A stretch of 64,000 nt of DNA from Kribbella italica (GCF_014205135.1 NZ_JACHMY010000001.1:6944001-7008000); one strand, 5' to 3'; positions 32,219 through 41,411 are shown, counted from the stretch's first letter. Made by a program: numbers and translations. Notes: generated from the sequence alone by a model not told the origin.

Positions 32219-33241
32219 GTGCTCGTGAGTGACGTCGACGGCTACGACGCAGATCCTGCGCACGATGTGTCCATCGTGATCCCGGTGTACCGAGGCGAGA
32301 TCAGCTTGCCCGGTTTGCTCGAGGAGATTCTGCCGCTCCACGAGGTGTTCACCACGCCTGGCGGTCAGCAGGTGCGCGTGGCCGAGGTGGTCCTGGTCCA
32401 CGATCACGGTCCGGACGACTCGGCCCGGGTGATTCGCGAGCTCGCGGCCAAGTACGACTTCGTGCAGCCGGTCTGGCTGAGCCGCAACTTCGGTCAGCAC
32501 GCCGCGACCCTGGCCGGGATGGCGTCCTCGGGTGGCGACTGGATCCTGACCATCGACGAGGACGGTCAGTACGACCCGTCGTACGTCGGCGCGATGGTGG
32601 ACACCGCCCTCGCCGAGCGAGCCACTGTCGTCTACGCCAAGCCGGTCAACCCGGCCCCGCACGGCCCGCTGCGCAACCTCGCCTCCAAGACGGCGAAGAC
32701 CTTCATCGAGAGCGTGCTCGGCAGCCGGGGCACGTCGGTGTTCCACAGCTTCCGGCTGGTGCTCGGCGAGGTGGGTCGCAGTGTCGCCGCGTACTCCGGG
32801 GCCGGCGTCTATCTCGACATCGCCCTCGGGTGGGTGGCGGGGGAGATCGCGACCTGCCCGGTGGAACTGCGCGGCGAGGCGGACCGGCCCTCGGGCTACA
32901 GCCTGCGCAGTCTGGCCTCGCACTTCTGGCGCATGGTGCTCACCAGCGGGACCCGGTTGCTCCGCATCGTCAGTATCATCGGCGCGCTGACCGCGTTGGC
33001 CGGTCTGCTGATCGCACTGGTCCTGATCGGCAACCAGATCTTCGGCGTCGAAATGCTGCGCGGCTGGACCTCGACCATGGTCGTCGTGCTGCTCAGTACC
33101 GGGGCGGTCCTGTTCTCCTTGGGAGTTCTGGCCGAGTACCTCGGCGTCGCCGTCAACATGGCGATGGGCAAGCCGCTGTACCTGATCGTCTCCGATCCCA
33201 ACCAAGGGCCGCTGGGCCGTCGGCGGGAAAACCGGCGATGA
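32219..33241 (+). CDS. GT2 polyprenyl-phosphate sugar synthase (GtrB/ArnC type)
   Basis: A 340-residue enzyme with DVSIVIPVYRGEISLPGLLEEI, VLVHDHGPDDSA (an HDHGPDD variant of the usual DDGS), WLSRNFGQHAATLAGM, the metal-binding TIDEDGQYDPSYVG, and two C-terminal helices (SIIGALTALAGLLIALVLIGNQ and STMVVVLLSTGAVLFSLGVLAEYLG). The role is loading a sugar onto undecaprenyl phosphate. GTG 32219 has AAAAGGGG at 9 nt; GTG 32225 is an alternative, 8 nt after a TATAGT. A perfect TTGACA at 32165 lacks a matching -10. It is coupled to the following epimerase by an ATGA overlap. Confidence 0.82.
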   Translation: MLVSDVDGYDADPAHDVSIVIPVYRGEISLPGLLEEILPLHEVFTTPGGQQVRVAEVVLVHDHGPDDSARVIRELAAKYDFVQPVWLSRNFGQHAATLAGMASSGGDWILTIDEDGQYDPSYVGAMVDTALAERATVVYAKPVNPAPHGPLRNLASKTAKTFIESVLGSRGTSVFHSFRLVLGEVGRSVAAYSGAGVYLDIALGWVAGEIATCPVELRGEADRPSGYSLRSLASHFWRMVLTSGTRLLRIVSIIGALTALAGLLIALVLIGNQIFGVEMLRGWTSTMVVVLLSTGAVLFSLGVLAEYLGVAVNMAMGKPLYLIVSDPNQGPLGRRRENRR

Positions 33242-34200
33242 CCGGCCGCGCCGTCACCTGGGTCGTCGGTGCCGGCGGTCTGCTCGGTCGTCAGGTGGTG
33301 GCCCGGTTGCGGGCTCAGGGCCGGGACGTTCTGACGACCGGCATCCCGTGGCAGGATCCCGACGCCTGCGCGGACGCGCTGAAGGAAGGACTCGCCGAGC
33401 TGACGACCCGCTCCGACGGCGGCGAATGGAACATCGCGTGGTGCGCCGGTGCCGGGGTCGTCGCGACGTCCGCCGAGCAGCTCCAGGTGGAGGGCGAGAC
33501 GTTCTTCCGCTTCCTCCACCACCTCGGCGATCAGCATGACGCCGGTGCCCGTGGTGCCTTCTTCCTCGCGTCCTCGGCCGGCGGCCTGTACGCCGGGTCT
33601 CCCGATCGGCCCCCGTTCACCGAGAACAGCCGGCCACGTCCGCTGGCGCCGTACGGCGAGCTGAAGCTGGCGATGGAGCAGCAGCTGGGCGCGGTGTCGC
33701 GAGCGACCGGAATGCCGGCGCTGGTGGGCCGGATCGGGAACATCTACGGCCCTGGGCAGAACGTCAGTAAACCGCAGGGCCTGGTCTCGCATTTGTGCAA
33801 GGCACACCTGACCGGGCAGCCGATGTCCGTCTACGTCTCGCTGGACACGCTGCGCGACTACCTGCTGGTCACCGACTGCGCCGCGATGGTCGTCGCCGGC
33901 CTGGCCGGGGTACGGCGAGTCGCTCGTGCGGCCGAGGACCCGGTGGTGGTGAAGGTGATGGCGTCCGGACGCGGAATCTCCATCGGTGCCGTGATCGCCG
34001 AGTCGACCCGGGTGTTCCGCCACCGGCCCCGCATCGTGCTCGGCTCCTCCCCGATGGCCTCGGTCCAGGCGCGGGATCTCCGGTTGCGATCGGTGTCCTG
34101 GCCGGCCCTCGACGGCTACGCCCGATCGACCCTCGCCGCCGGGATCGCCCGCACGGCCGAGGATCTCGGCCGGCAGTTGTACCGCACGACGACGCGGTAG
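33238..34200 (+). CDS. Extended SDR nucleotide-sugar epimerase/dehydratase
   Basis: A 320-residue NAD(P)-binding protein: WVVGAGGLLGRQVVARL (residues 8-24) is the dinucleotide loop, FFLASSAGGLYAG the catalytic Ser region and APYGELKLAMEQQL the Tyr-x-x-x-Lys pair, followed by GRIGNIYGPGQN. The substrate is probably the sugar nucleotide used by the GT2 enzyme encoded immediately upstream (ATGA coupling). Whether it epimerises, reduces or dehydrates cannot be told from sequence alone. Confidence 0.78.
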   Translation: MTGRAVTWVVGAGGLLGRQVVARLRAQGRDVLTTGIPWQDPDACADALKEGLAELTTRSDGGEWNIAWCAGAGVVATSAEQLQVEGETFFRFLHHLGDQHDAGARGAFFLASSAGGLYAGSPDRPPFTENSRPRPLAPYGELKLAMEQQLGAVSRATGMPALVGRIGNIYGPGQNVSKPQGLVSHLCKAHLTGQPMSVYVSLDTLRDYLLVTDCAAMVVAGLAGVRRVARAAEDPVVVKVMASGRGISIGAVIAESTRVFRHRPRIVLGSSPMASVQARDLRLRSVSWPALDGYARSTLAAGIARTAEDLGRQLYRTTTR

Positions 34201-34263
34201 TGCTCGCCCGACAGGCGGCCGCATCGACGGGCGACGTGGCGCCGGGTGCCACTGCCCACCCGT

Positions 34264-34269
34264 TAGGCT
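34264..34269 (+). promoter_or_regulatory. -10 box TAGGCT placed for a leaderless transcript
   Basis: TAGGCT, 8 nt, then ATG 34278: the same hexamer and spacing as before wecE at 6172. There is no Shine-Dalgarno. Confidence 0.45.
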
Positions 34270-34277
34270 TCACCACT

Positions 34278-34439
34278 ATGTCCGATCTGTTGTCTCTCGG
34301 CGAGGGCGCGCCTGGTTCCGTCGTTTCCGGTCATGGTCGTCCGCCGCGGTGGGCGTCGACGGCCACCACGGGTCCGGAGACGAGCGCCGTCGGCAACGAT
34401 CGCCGGTGTACCGTTGGGCTCGGCGATTCCGCCCGATGA
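34278..34439 (+). CDS. Probable 53-residue leader-type protein coupled to a GT-C-like gene
   Basis: ATG 34278 to TGA 34439. The product begins MSDLLSLGEGAPGSVVSGHG and is hydrophilic, with no recognisable domain. Two features favour translation: a TAGGCT box at the leaderless distance, and an ATGA overlap between its stop and the ATG 34436 of the large membrane protein, which has no ribosome-binding site of its own. It could be a coupling leader whose translation delivers ribosomes to the membrane-protein start. Codon bias is weaker than in its neighbours, so it may not be a conserved protein. Confidence 0.4.
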   Translation: MSDLLSLGEGAPGSVVSGHGRPPRWASTATTGPETSAVGNDRRCTVGLGDSAR

Positions 34440-36739
34440 CGAGTTGGTCCCGTAGGCCGACCGGACGCTCGGTCGTGGGTGGGCTCGTCTGGCTCCTTCC
34501 CGCGCTGGCGTGGTGCTGGGCGCTGGCTGGTACGGGAGTCAGCAACGACCACATCCTCCGGTACACGGCCTATTTCGCGGGCTGCGTGGTGCTGCCCGGC
34601 GTACTGCTGCTGAGAGCGTTCGCGCCCGGCCGGCGAAGCCTGCCGGAGGACATCGGCCTCGGGATCGTCGTCGGCCTCTCCTTCGAGTTGCCCGGCTGGG
34701 CCTTGTTCACGGCCCTCGGACTGCAGGAGTGGCTGGTGGCCTGGCCGGCAGCGGTGCTGGTGGTCTTCGCCGCGGTCCCGCGGCTCCGCCGCTGCTGGCG
34801 ACAACAGGACGCACCGCAGCTGCCGCTGGCCTGGAGCTTCACGCTGGCGCTGCTGCTGGCGATGTCCTTGCTGCTGTACTACGGCACCGCGGTCGACGCC
34901 GCGCAGGTCCCGCTGGACGGCGGCAACTTCTACCAGGACATGCTCTGGCATCTCAGCATCGTGCACGAGTTGGGTCGTTCCGTCCCGCCGCAGATTCCGC
35001 AGGTGGCGGGCGAGACGATGCAGTACCACTGGTTCGCCGACGCACACCTGGCCGCGGCCACGGAGATCACCGGGATCGACCCTCGGTTCGTCCTGTTCCG
35101 GCTGTGGCTCGCCCCGATCATCGTGGGGCTGGTGCTCGGGGTCGCCGCGCTGGCGCGCCAGGTCAGCGGTGTGTGGTGGACCGCTCCGCTCGCGGTCGCG
35201 CTGACGACCATCGTCCAGCGGATCGCCGTCTGGGCGTACGCCGGGGGCAGCGGAGGCTCGCCCATCGTCTTCCCGAGCCCCTCGCAGTCCTTCGGTACGA
35301 CGATCAGCGTGGGAGCCGCGGCGCTGGTGATCGGCGTCCTGTATCGCGATGCCCCACGACGGTCCTGGCTGATCGCGATGCTGGTCATCTGCGCGTCCGC
35401 CGGGTCCAAGCCGACGGCTGTGCCGTTGCTCCTTGGTGGTACGGGCCTGGCGGCCCTCTTCCTGCTGCTACGGAACAGACGCATCCCATGGCCGACGGTG
35501 GCGCTCGGCGTGGCACTGGTCGGTGTGCTGGTCGCTTCGATGCTGACCGTGGCGGGCAGCACCGCCGGTACTCCGTTGCGGCTGTTCGGGGTCTTCCGGT
35601 CCTTCCCGGGATACGCCGTGCTGACCGGCGACACCGGCGTTCCGATGCCGGGTGGGTGGATCATCGCGGGGCTTCGCGACCCGGACGGTCAGACGGTCGC
35701 CTGGGTCGCCGCGTTCCTGGTGTCGCTGGTGGTGAGCCGGATTGCGGTGGTCGTCTCGCTGCTGGGCTTGGTGCAGCGCCGGACCCGGACCGATCCGGCG
35801 CTGTGGTGGCTGGCCGGCACCCTGATCGCGGCCACGCTCGGATTCCTGCTGATCGACCACCCTGGCCTCGGCCAGTACTACTTCCTCGGCGGCTCGCTGC
35901 CCTTCGCCGCTGTCGCCGCGGCCGCTGTGGTGTGCGGCGCGGTCAGGGGCCGCCGTCCGGTGGAGCGACGGGTCGTCGTCGCCGGCGGTCTCGTCGCCGG
36001 TGCGGTGGTCGCTGTGGTGATCCGGGAGTTCGGCAACGTCGAAGCCAGACCTGTCGACCCGGCGGACATCACCCGATCGGTCACTCAGCCGATGCTGTGG
36101 ATCGCCGGCGCCCTCGCCGTCGGGCTGCTCGGCTGGCTGGTCCTTCGCACCACGCGTCCGCGGGTCCGTGGCCTCGGCCTGGCCCTGTTGCTGTGTGTCC
36201 TGGTCGGCCTCACTCTGCCCAGCAGGCCTTGGTCGCAATGGGAGGGCGCCGTGAGGATGCTCAGCAAGGAGTCTCGGCAGGTCCCGGGCAAGCCGATGTT
36301 CAGCACCGACGAGATTCGCGCCGCGCTGTGGCTGGAGCACACGGCGGGACCGGACGACGTGGTCGTGTCGAACACCGCCTGTCTGCCGGGTTCGCGGCGT
36401 CCCGCCTGTGACGCGCGCGGTTACCTCGTCAGCGGTGTCGGCGGTCGCCGGACTCTGATGGAGGGCTGGGCGTACACGCAGCAGTCCCTGGCCAACCAGG
36501 GCAAGGAGAACGTCCCCGCCAACCTGCTGCCGTCGCCGTGGCCCGACCGGGTGGAGCTGTCGAGGCAGGCGCTCACGGCGCCGACGCCTGAGCTTCTCCG
36601 AACCCTGCGCCGCGACCACGGCGTCCGCTGGGTCTTCGCGGACCAGCGCGCGGGCGAGGTCGACGAGCGGGCTCTCGACCGGCTGACTGATCGCCGCTAC
36701 ACCCAGGGGCAGGTCGTCGTCTACGAACTGAAGCCCTGA
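34436..36739 (+). CDS. GT-C-like polytopic membrane protein, paralogue 4 of 7
   Basis: A 767-residue membrane protein. Family motifs: LPEDIGLG, DMLWHLSIVHELGRSVPPQIPQVAGETMQYHWFADAHLAAA (in separate blocks), SAGSKPTAVPLLL, HPGLGQYYF, SNTACLPGSRRPACDARGYLV, TLMEGWAYT and HGVRWVFAD. It belongs with paralogues 6 and 7, sharing VPPQ(I/L)PQV, SNT-x-C and the DARGYLVSG block. The preceding genes encode an undecaprenyl-phosphate GT2 enzyme and an epimerase, so this cluster reads as donor synthesis followed by outer-face transfer. ATG 34436 overlaps the small upstream frame; an in-frame GTG at 34349 would add a basic tail. Confidence 0.7.
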   Translation: MTSWSRRPTGRSVVGGLVWLLPALAWCWALAGTGVSNDHILRYTAYFAGCVVLPGVLLLRAFAPGRRSLPEDIGLGIVVGLSFELPGWALFTALGLQEWLVAWPAAVLVVFAAVPRLRRCWRQQDAPQLPLAWSFTLALLLAMSLLLYYGTAVDAAQVPLDGGNFYQDMLWHLSIVHELGRSVPPQIPQVAGETMQYHWFADAHLAAATEITGIDPRFVLFRLWLAPIIVGLVLGVAALARQVSGVWWTAPLAVALTTIVQRIAVWAYAGGSGGSPIVFPSPSQSFGTTISVGAAALVIGVLYRDAPRRSWLIAMLVICASAGSKPTAVPLLLGGTGLAALFLLLRNRRIPWPTVALGVALVGVLVASMLTVAGSTAGTPLRLFGVFRSFPGYAVLTGDTGVPMPGGWIIAGLRDPDGQTVAWVAAFLVSLVVSRIAVVVSLLGLVQRRTRTDPALWWLAGTLIAATLGFLLIDHPGLGQYYFLGGSLPFAAVAAAAVVCGAVRGRRPVERRVVVAGGLVAGAVVAVVIREFGNVEARPVDPADITRSVTQPMLWIAGALAVGLLGWLVLRTTRPRVRGLGLALLLCVLVGLTLPSRPWSQWEGAVRMLSKESRQVPGKPMFSTDEIRAALWLEHTAGPDDVVVSNTACLPGSRRPACDARGYLVSGVGGRRTLMEGWAYTQQSLANQGKENVPANLLPSPWPDRVELSRQALTAPTPELLRTLRRDHGVRWVFADQRAGEVDERALDRLTDRRYTQGQVVVYELKP

Positions 36740-36805
36740 GACCGCCGATTTGACTGGTCTTCGGAGAGCCTGAAGCATGTCAGTTCCCCGACGGAGGAGA
36801 TTCCC

Positions 36806-37429
36806 ATGGAGGGTCTGAAAGGCCTTCTCAGGCACGTACCGGCCTATGTGCTGCTGCAGCGAGTCGTTGGTGCCGACCGGTTACGGTACCGCTGTATCGA
36901 CGAGATCCGGCCTGGCGACAGTGTCCTGGACGTGGGCTGCGGCCCGGCGTACTACTTCCCGCGCCTGCCCCAGCCGGTCACGTACCACGGGTTCGACACC
37001 GACGCGCCGTACATCGACTGGGCTCAGAACCGCTTCGGCGGTGAGAACGCCGGCTTCCACTGCGGCATCTTCGACGAGGACGCCGCTCGCTCGCTGCCCC
37101 CGATCGACGTCGTCCTGCTGCTCGGACTGCTCCACCACCTGTCGGACGAGGAGTCCACCCAGCTGCTCGACCTGGCCGCGAGCGTGCTGAGTCCGGGCGG
37201 CCGCGTGATCAGTGTGGACACCTGCTTCGAGCCGACGCAGGGCCGGATCTCGCGCTGGATGGCGGAGAACGACCGCGGTGAGTACGTGCGGGAGCCGGCT
37301 GAGTTCGAGAAGCTCGCCCTCCAGTCCTTCGGCGAGGTCGAGGGCGAGGTCCTCAGCGATGTGACCCACGTGCCGGGAAGCTACTGGCTGATGAGGATGA
37401 CCACGCCGAACGGACTCACCGCCGACTGA
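36806..37429 (+). CDS. Class I SAM-dependent methyltransferase
   Basis: A 207-residue enzyme with SVLDVGCGPAYYFPRLP as motif I, YHGFDTDAPYIDWAQNRF as motif II and IDVVLLLGLLHHLSDEESTQLLDLAASVLSPGGRVISVDTC as the following core. A good ribosome-binding site, GGAGGAGA, precedes ATG 36806. It closes the run of plus-strand genes that includes GT-C-like paralogue 4 and is convergent with a GT2 gene 52 bp away. It is likely a sugar O-methyltransferase or a lipid-carrier-linked methyltransferase; the acceptor is unknown. Confidence 0.8.
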   Translation: MEGLKGLLRHVPAYVLLQRVVGADRLRYRCIDEIRPGDSVLDVGCGPAYYFPRLPQPVTYHGFDTDAPYIDWAQNRFGGENAGFHCGIFDEDAARSLPPIDVVLLLGLLHHLSDEESTQLLDLAASVLSPGGRVISVDTCFEPTQGRISRWMAENDRGEYVREPAEFEKLALQSFGEVEGEVLSDVTHVPGSYWLMRMTTPNGLTAD

Positions 37430-37481
37430 GCGCGGGCCTTCGGCAACCATTCCGCACACTGTGGCGAAGGGCGGTGCTGGG

Positions 37482-38234
37482 TCAGACGGTCGCGTTGGCC
37501 GTGGCCGCGGCGCTGCGCGGACGGCGGCCGATCGTCTTCAGCCGGGTCTTCAGGATCAGCCGGATCATCTCCAGACCGAGCGTGACGGTCTTGCCGAAGT
37601 CGCCGGTCACCGACGAGACGCCGACCCGCGGGTGGTAGTTCACCGGGATCTGCACCATCCGGGCGCGGGTGACGACCGAGGTCAGCAGCATCTCCAGGCC
37701 GAAGGCGGAGCCGTCCAGCGTGGCCCGGTCCGAGATCGTCTTGACGTGCTCGCGGGTGATCACCCGGAAGGTGCAGCCGACGTCGCTCATCGAGGCGGTG
37801 TTGAACAGCACCTCGAGCATCTTGGCCACGGCCCAGTTGCCGAACTGCAGGAACCAGCCCATGTTGGCGCCGTCCCAGATGAAGTTGGCGACCGTCCGGG
37901 AACCGACCACGACGTCGCACTCGGCGGAGAACGACAGCAGCTTCAGCAGGTCCTCGGGGTTGAACGTGCCGTCCGGCTCGCAGACGCAGACCAGGTCGGT
38001 GTCGACCTCGCGCAGCCCGCGCCGGATCGCCGCGCCGTAGCCCTGCTTGGTCTCGATGATCTCCCGCGCGTTGGTCGAGGCGACCTCCTCGGAGGTGCCC
38101 TCGGCCGCGTTGTTGTTGATCACCAGGATGTCGTCGACCACACCGAGCTTGTCGAACCGGCGGATGACGTCGGCGATGCTGTCCTTCTCGTTGTAGGTCG
38201 GAAGGACCACGGACAGTGTTTTACCGTTGAACAC
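37482..38234 (-). CDS. GT2 glycosyltransferase (DPM1-like, no C-terminal helices)
   Basis: A 250-residue catalytic domain: LSVVLPTYNEKDSIADVI, ILVINNNAAEGTSEE (NNNAxEGT replaces the usual DDGSxDGT), YGAAIRRGLREVDTDLVCVCEPDGTFNPEDLLKLL with the EPDGTF metal site, and GCTFRVITREHV. The membrane helices of the other GT2 enzymes here are missing; a basic C-terminus (KTRLKTIGRRPRS) may hold it at the membrane. It resembles dolichyl/polyprenyl-phosphate mannose-type synthases. GTG 38234 is the start. It follows the methyltransferase gene upstream on the same strand by 34 bp. Confidence 0.8.
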   Translation of the reverse strand: MFNGKTLSVVLPTYNEKDSIADVIRRFDKLGVVDDILVINNNAAEGTSEEVASTNAREIIETKQGYGAAIRRGLREVDTDLVCVCEPDGTFNPEDLLKLLSFSAECDVVVGSRTVANFIWDGANMGWFLQFGNWAVAKMLEVLFNTASMSDVGCTFRVITREHVKTISDRATLDGSAFGLEMLLTSVVTRARMVQIPVNYHPRVGVSSVTGDFGKTVTLGLEMIRLILKTRLKTIGRRPRSAAATANATV

Positions 38235-38268
38235 GTTTCTGCACCTATCGGGGGTTTTCCGTACGGGG

Positions 38269-38952
38269 TCAGCGGGACGCGACGACGAGCATCTGCCCGG
38301 CCAGCGGCTTGATCGGCGAACGCAGGTACCACGGCACCACGAAGGTCAGGTTGCCGCCTTTGGACTTCAGCGTCAAAGGCATGAACTTCGCCTTGACCGC
38401 GTCGATCTTCCAGCCCTCGGCGACCAGGTAGTCCTGCAGGGACTGGTCGGTGAAGATCGCGACGTGGGTGAAGTCGTCGAAGTACCGGCCCGGGTTCAGC
38501 CGGAAGTTTGGCTGCATCAAGATGATCCGGCCACCGGGCCGCAGGACCCGCTTGGCCTCGGCCAGCAGCCGGTTCGACGCGTCGCGGTCCAGGTGCTCCA
38601 GCAGGTTGGAGGCGAAGACGACGTCGAAGGTCCCGTCGTCGAACTTGCCCAGGTCGGTGCAGTCACCGATCACCGGCTCGACGTGCGCGGCGGCGGCGCG
38701 GTCCACCGTGCTGTCGAGGTCCATCGCGACGACGCGCTTGGCGTGCACGTTGTTCGAGAAGTCGCACCAGCCCGCGCCGAGCTCGAGCACCTCGGCGTCG
38801 GTGCTGATCCACTTCTGCAGGTACTTGCAGAGGTGCTGCCAGATCTTGGTCCGGTTCGCGTTGTGCGCCAGACGTGTTTCGAAGTAGTTCGACACGTACG
38901 TGCCGTCCGGCTCGCCGCTCTGCGGGGTTTGGGCGAGGGGATCGTCGGACAA
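38269..38952 (-). CDS. Class I SAM-dependent methyltransferase
   Basis: A 227-residue enzyme: AEVLELGAGWCDFSNNV (motif I), RVVAMDLDSTVDRA (motif II), FDDGTFDVVFASNLLEHLDRDASNRLLAEAKRVLRPGGRIILMQPNFRLNPGRYFDDFTHVAIFTDQSL (core, in order). FxFDxFTH-type tails are common in polysaccharide-cluster methyltransferases. The TTG start at 38952 is chosen because GAGGAGA lies 6 nt upstream and gives MSDDPLAQTP; ATG 38988 would add a basic 12-residue tail. It is the first gene of a two-gene unit with the GT2 gene and is divergent from GT-C-like paralogue 5. Confidence 0.8.
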   Translation of the reverse strand: MSDDPLAQTPQSGEPDGTYVSNYFETRLAHNANRTKIWQHLCKYLQKWISTDAEVLELGAGWCDFSNNVHAKRVVAMDLDSTVDRAAAAHVEPVIGDCTDLGKFDDGTFDVVFASNLLEHLDRDASNRLLAEAKRVLRPGGRIILMQPNFRLNPGRYFDDFTHVAIFTDQSLQDYLVAEGWKIDAVKAKFMPLTLKSKGGNLTFVVPWYLRSPIKPLAGQMLVVASR

Positions 38953-39134
38953 GATAGCTCTCCTCGGAAGCGTGCGCCGTGCGCGCATCAGCGGGTCACC
39001 CTACCAGCGCTCCCGGGGTGGATGCCCCCCGACGCTGTCCGGCTGCCCTGACGGCAGGGCTATGCTGCTGCCCGACCCGGCCGCCGCGCCCCGGCCCGTG
39101 CACTGTGCGTGATTCCCGTTTGTCAGGAGCTTTG

Positions 39135-41411
39135 ATGTCGCAGACCGCCGAGTTGTCGTCCCCTGTCGCGGCGGCACCTCCGGAGAAGAAGACCGGATCG
39201 CACTTCGGCCGGTGGCCCTCCGCCGCGGTCAGTGCGCTGGTGCTGCTGCTCGCGGTCGCGTTCTTCCTGACGACCGCCGTACGGGCCGATCTTCCGGCCG
39301 GCGCAGCCGTTCTGGGCCTGCTGGGACTGGTGGTGACGCAGTTGCTGCCGGGTGTCCTGGTGTGGCGGTGCGTCCGTCCCAACCGGGGCTGGTGGATCGA
39401 GGACGTGATGATGGGCCTGGCCGTCGGCTTCATGCTGGCGATCGCGGCGCAGATCGTGGCCGGCCTGCTGCAGTGGCCGTGGCTCTCGGCCGCGCTGCCG
39501 CTGGCGCTCGCGGTCGTCCTGCTGGCGGTGCCGCGGACCCGGGCGCGGATCCGCCGGGTGCGGACGAGCGCACTTCCGCTGTGGTGGATGCCTGCGGTCG
39601 CAGCGACTTCGCTGTTCGGCCTGCAGGACCTGCGGCAGTACTACAACCGTGAGCCGCTCGAGTGGGCGAGCGGTTTCCGGGCGCCGTACATCGACGCGTA
39701 CCTGCACCTGGCGATGTCCGGCCAGCTGCAGCACCGCGGCCCGATCAGCTTCCCGTGGGTCGAGAACGCCCCGATGGCCTACCACTGGTTCAGCCACGCC
39801 TGGATCGCGCAGGTGGCCACGGTCTCCGGCATCGGCCTGGACGAGGTGCTGTTCCGCTTCATGCCGGCCCTGATGCCGCTGGCCATCGTCCTGGTCGTCG
39901 CGATCGCCGCCGTCCGGATCACCGGCGTCGCGTGGACCGGTCCGGTCGCCGCGCTGCTCTGCATGGCCGGCTCCGAGCTGAACCTGTTCGGCCTGACCAC
40001 GCTGGGCTACCCGATGGCCCCGCTGTCGCCGAGCCTCGCGCCGTCCGTGCCGCTGCTGATCGCGATCGTCGTCCTGCTGGTCTTCCGCTGGCGCAACCAG
40101 ATGGGCCGGCTCGGCCTGCTGCTGATTCCGCTGCTGGCGTTGACCGCCTCGGGCACCAAGGGCTCGACGATGCCGCTGGTCGTGGCCGGTGTCGGGGTCG
40201 CCTTCGTGGTGATGATCCTGTTCGACCGCTCGCGGCTGAAGGGCTTGTTCCTGGACGGCGTCCTGACGGCCGGCGCGTTGATCGTCGCGCTCGTGGTGGT
40301 GTTCCAGGGGTCGGACTCCGGGCTGCACGTCCAGTTCCACGAGGCGGCGCTGTCGACCCCGGCGATCACCCGGGTCGGCGCGATCACCACGACCTCGATG
40401 GTGTTCTCGTCGCTGGTCGCCGTCCTGTCGATCCTCGCGCGCGGGACCGGCCTGCTCTGGCGGCTCAAGACCGCCGAGGGGCGTCGCGACCCGGCGACCT
40501 GGCTGCTGATCGGCGGCGGTTTCGCCGGTGCGGCCGCGGTCGCGGTCTTCAGCCACCCGGGCTCCAGCCAGTACTACTTCGCCCGGACGGCGGGCCCGCT
40601 GCTCGCGATCGGTTCGGCCGTCGGCCTGGTCACCATGGTCCGGGAGCTGCAGAGCCGCTGGTGGCGCGTGGTGCTGATCGGCCTGGCCTTCGGCCCGTTC
40701 TTCATCCTGCTGCCGCTCTGGACGATCGGGCTGATCCAGCCCAACCACGGCGGCCTGATCCACGCGACCAAGATGATCCTCGTCGGCCTGGCCGTGCTGG
40801 TGGCGGCCGGAGCGGTCGCCTGGTTCCTCACCCCGCGACTGCGGTTCACCGCGTTCTTCGCCGCGATCACGGTCGCGATCCTGGCCGGCGGCGTCACGAT
40901 GGTGACCCGGATCCAGCTCGAGGCGGCCCCGGTGCTGCCGCTGAAGCCGTTGAAGTCCACGGCGTACCTCGCGGTCGGTACCGAGCAGATCGCCGCGGCC
41001 CGGTGGATCCGGGACCACTCCGACGTGAACGACGTGGTGATGACGAACCGGCACTGCACGCGGCCGATCGAGCCGAAGAAGTGCGACAGCCGGCGGTTCG
41101 TGGTCGGCGCGTTCTCCGAGCGGCAGATGCTGGTCGAGGCGTGGACGCCGACCGTCGAGGCGAACAAGCTCGGACCCGAGGGCCGGGACTCGATCACCGT
41201 CGACTACTGGAAGCCTGAGATCCTGCAGCTGAACGACAGCTTCGTCGCCCAGCCCGACGCGGCCAAGGCCCAGCAGCTGAAGGACCTCGGCGTGCGCTGG
41301 ATCTACGTCGAGTTCACCCGCCCGCACGCGGACACGCTGGAGCCGTTCGCCCAGGAGCGCTACCGCAACGGCAGTGCCGCCGTCTACGAGTTCAGCAAGG
41401 CAGGACGATGA
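39135..41411 (+). CDS. GT-C-like polytopic membrane protein, paralogue 5 of 7
   Basis: A 758-residue membrane protein. Motifs: WIEDVMMGLAVG, DAYLHLAMSGQL, NAPMAYHWFSHAW (Asn-Ala replaces Gly-Glu), ASGTKGSTMPL, HPGSSQYYFARTAGPLLA, TNRHC...C, RQMLVEAWTPT (Ala replaces Gly in EGW) and LGVRWIYVE. It is therefore a distinct subfamily from paralogues 1-2 and 4-6-7. AGGAG at 39125-39129 fixes ATG 39135; longer forms in the frame include unconserved Cys/Pro-rich sequence. The last four bases overlap rmlC (ATGA), linking this transferase to a dTDP-deoxyhexose supply. Confidence 0.7.
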   Translation: MSQTAELSSPVAAAPPEKKTGSHFGRWPSAAVSALVLLLAVAFFLTTAVRADLPAGAAVLGLLGLVVTQLLPGVLVWRCVRPNRGWWIEDVMMGLAVGFMLAIAAQIVAGLLQWPWLSAALPLALAVVLLAVPRTRARIRRVRTSALPLWWMPAVAATSLFGLQDLRQYYNREPLEWASGFRAPYIDAYLHLAMSGQLQHRGPISFPWVENAPMAYHWFSHAWIAQVATVSGIGLDEVLFRFMPALMPLAIVLVVAIAAVRITGVAWTGPVAALLCMAGSELNLFGLTTLGYPMAPLSPSLAPSVPLLIAIVVLLVFRWRNQMGRLGLLLIPLLALTASGTKGSTMPLVVAGVGVAFVVMILFDRSRLKGLFLDGVLTAGALIVALVVVFQGSDSGLHVQFHEAALSTPAITRVGAITTTSMVFSSLVAVLSILARGTGLLWRLKTAEGRRDPATWLLIGGGFAGAAAVAVFSHPGSSQYYFARTAGPLLAIGSAVGLVTMVRELQSRWWRVVLIGLAFGPFFILLPLWTIGLIQPNHGGLIHATKMILVGLAVLVAAGAVAWFLTPRLRFTAFFAAITVAILAGGVTMVTRIQLEAAPVLPLKPLKSTAYLAVGTEQIAAARWIRDHSDVNDVVMTNRHCTRPIEPKKCDSRRFVVGAFSERQMLVEAWTPTVEANKLGPEGRDSITVDYWKPEILQLNDSFVAQPDAAKAQQLKDLGVRWIYVEFTRPHADTLEPFAQERYRNGSAAVYEFSKAGR

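Noticed and set aside
37437..37470. CCTTCG...CGAAGG hairpin between convergent genes at 37429 and 37482
   Set aside because: Six-bp arms with a 22-nt loop and no T tract are too weak to call a terminator.
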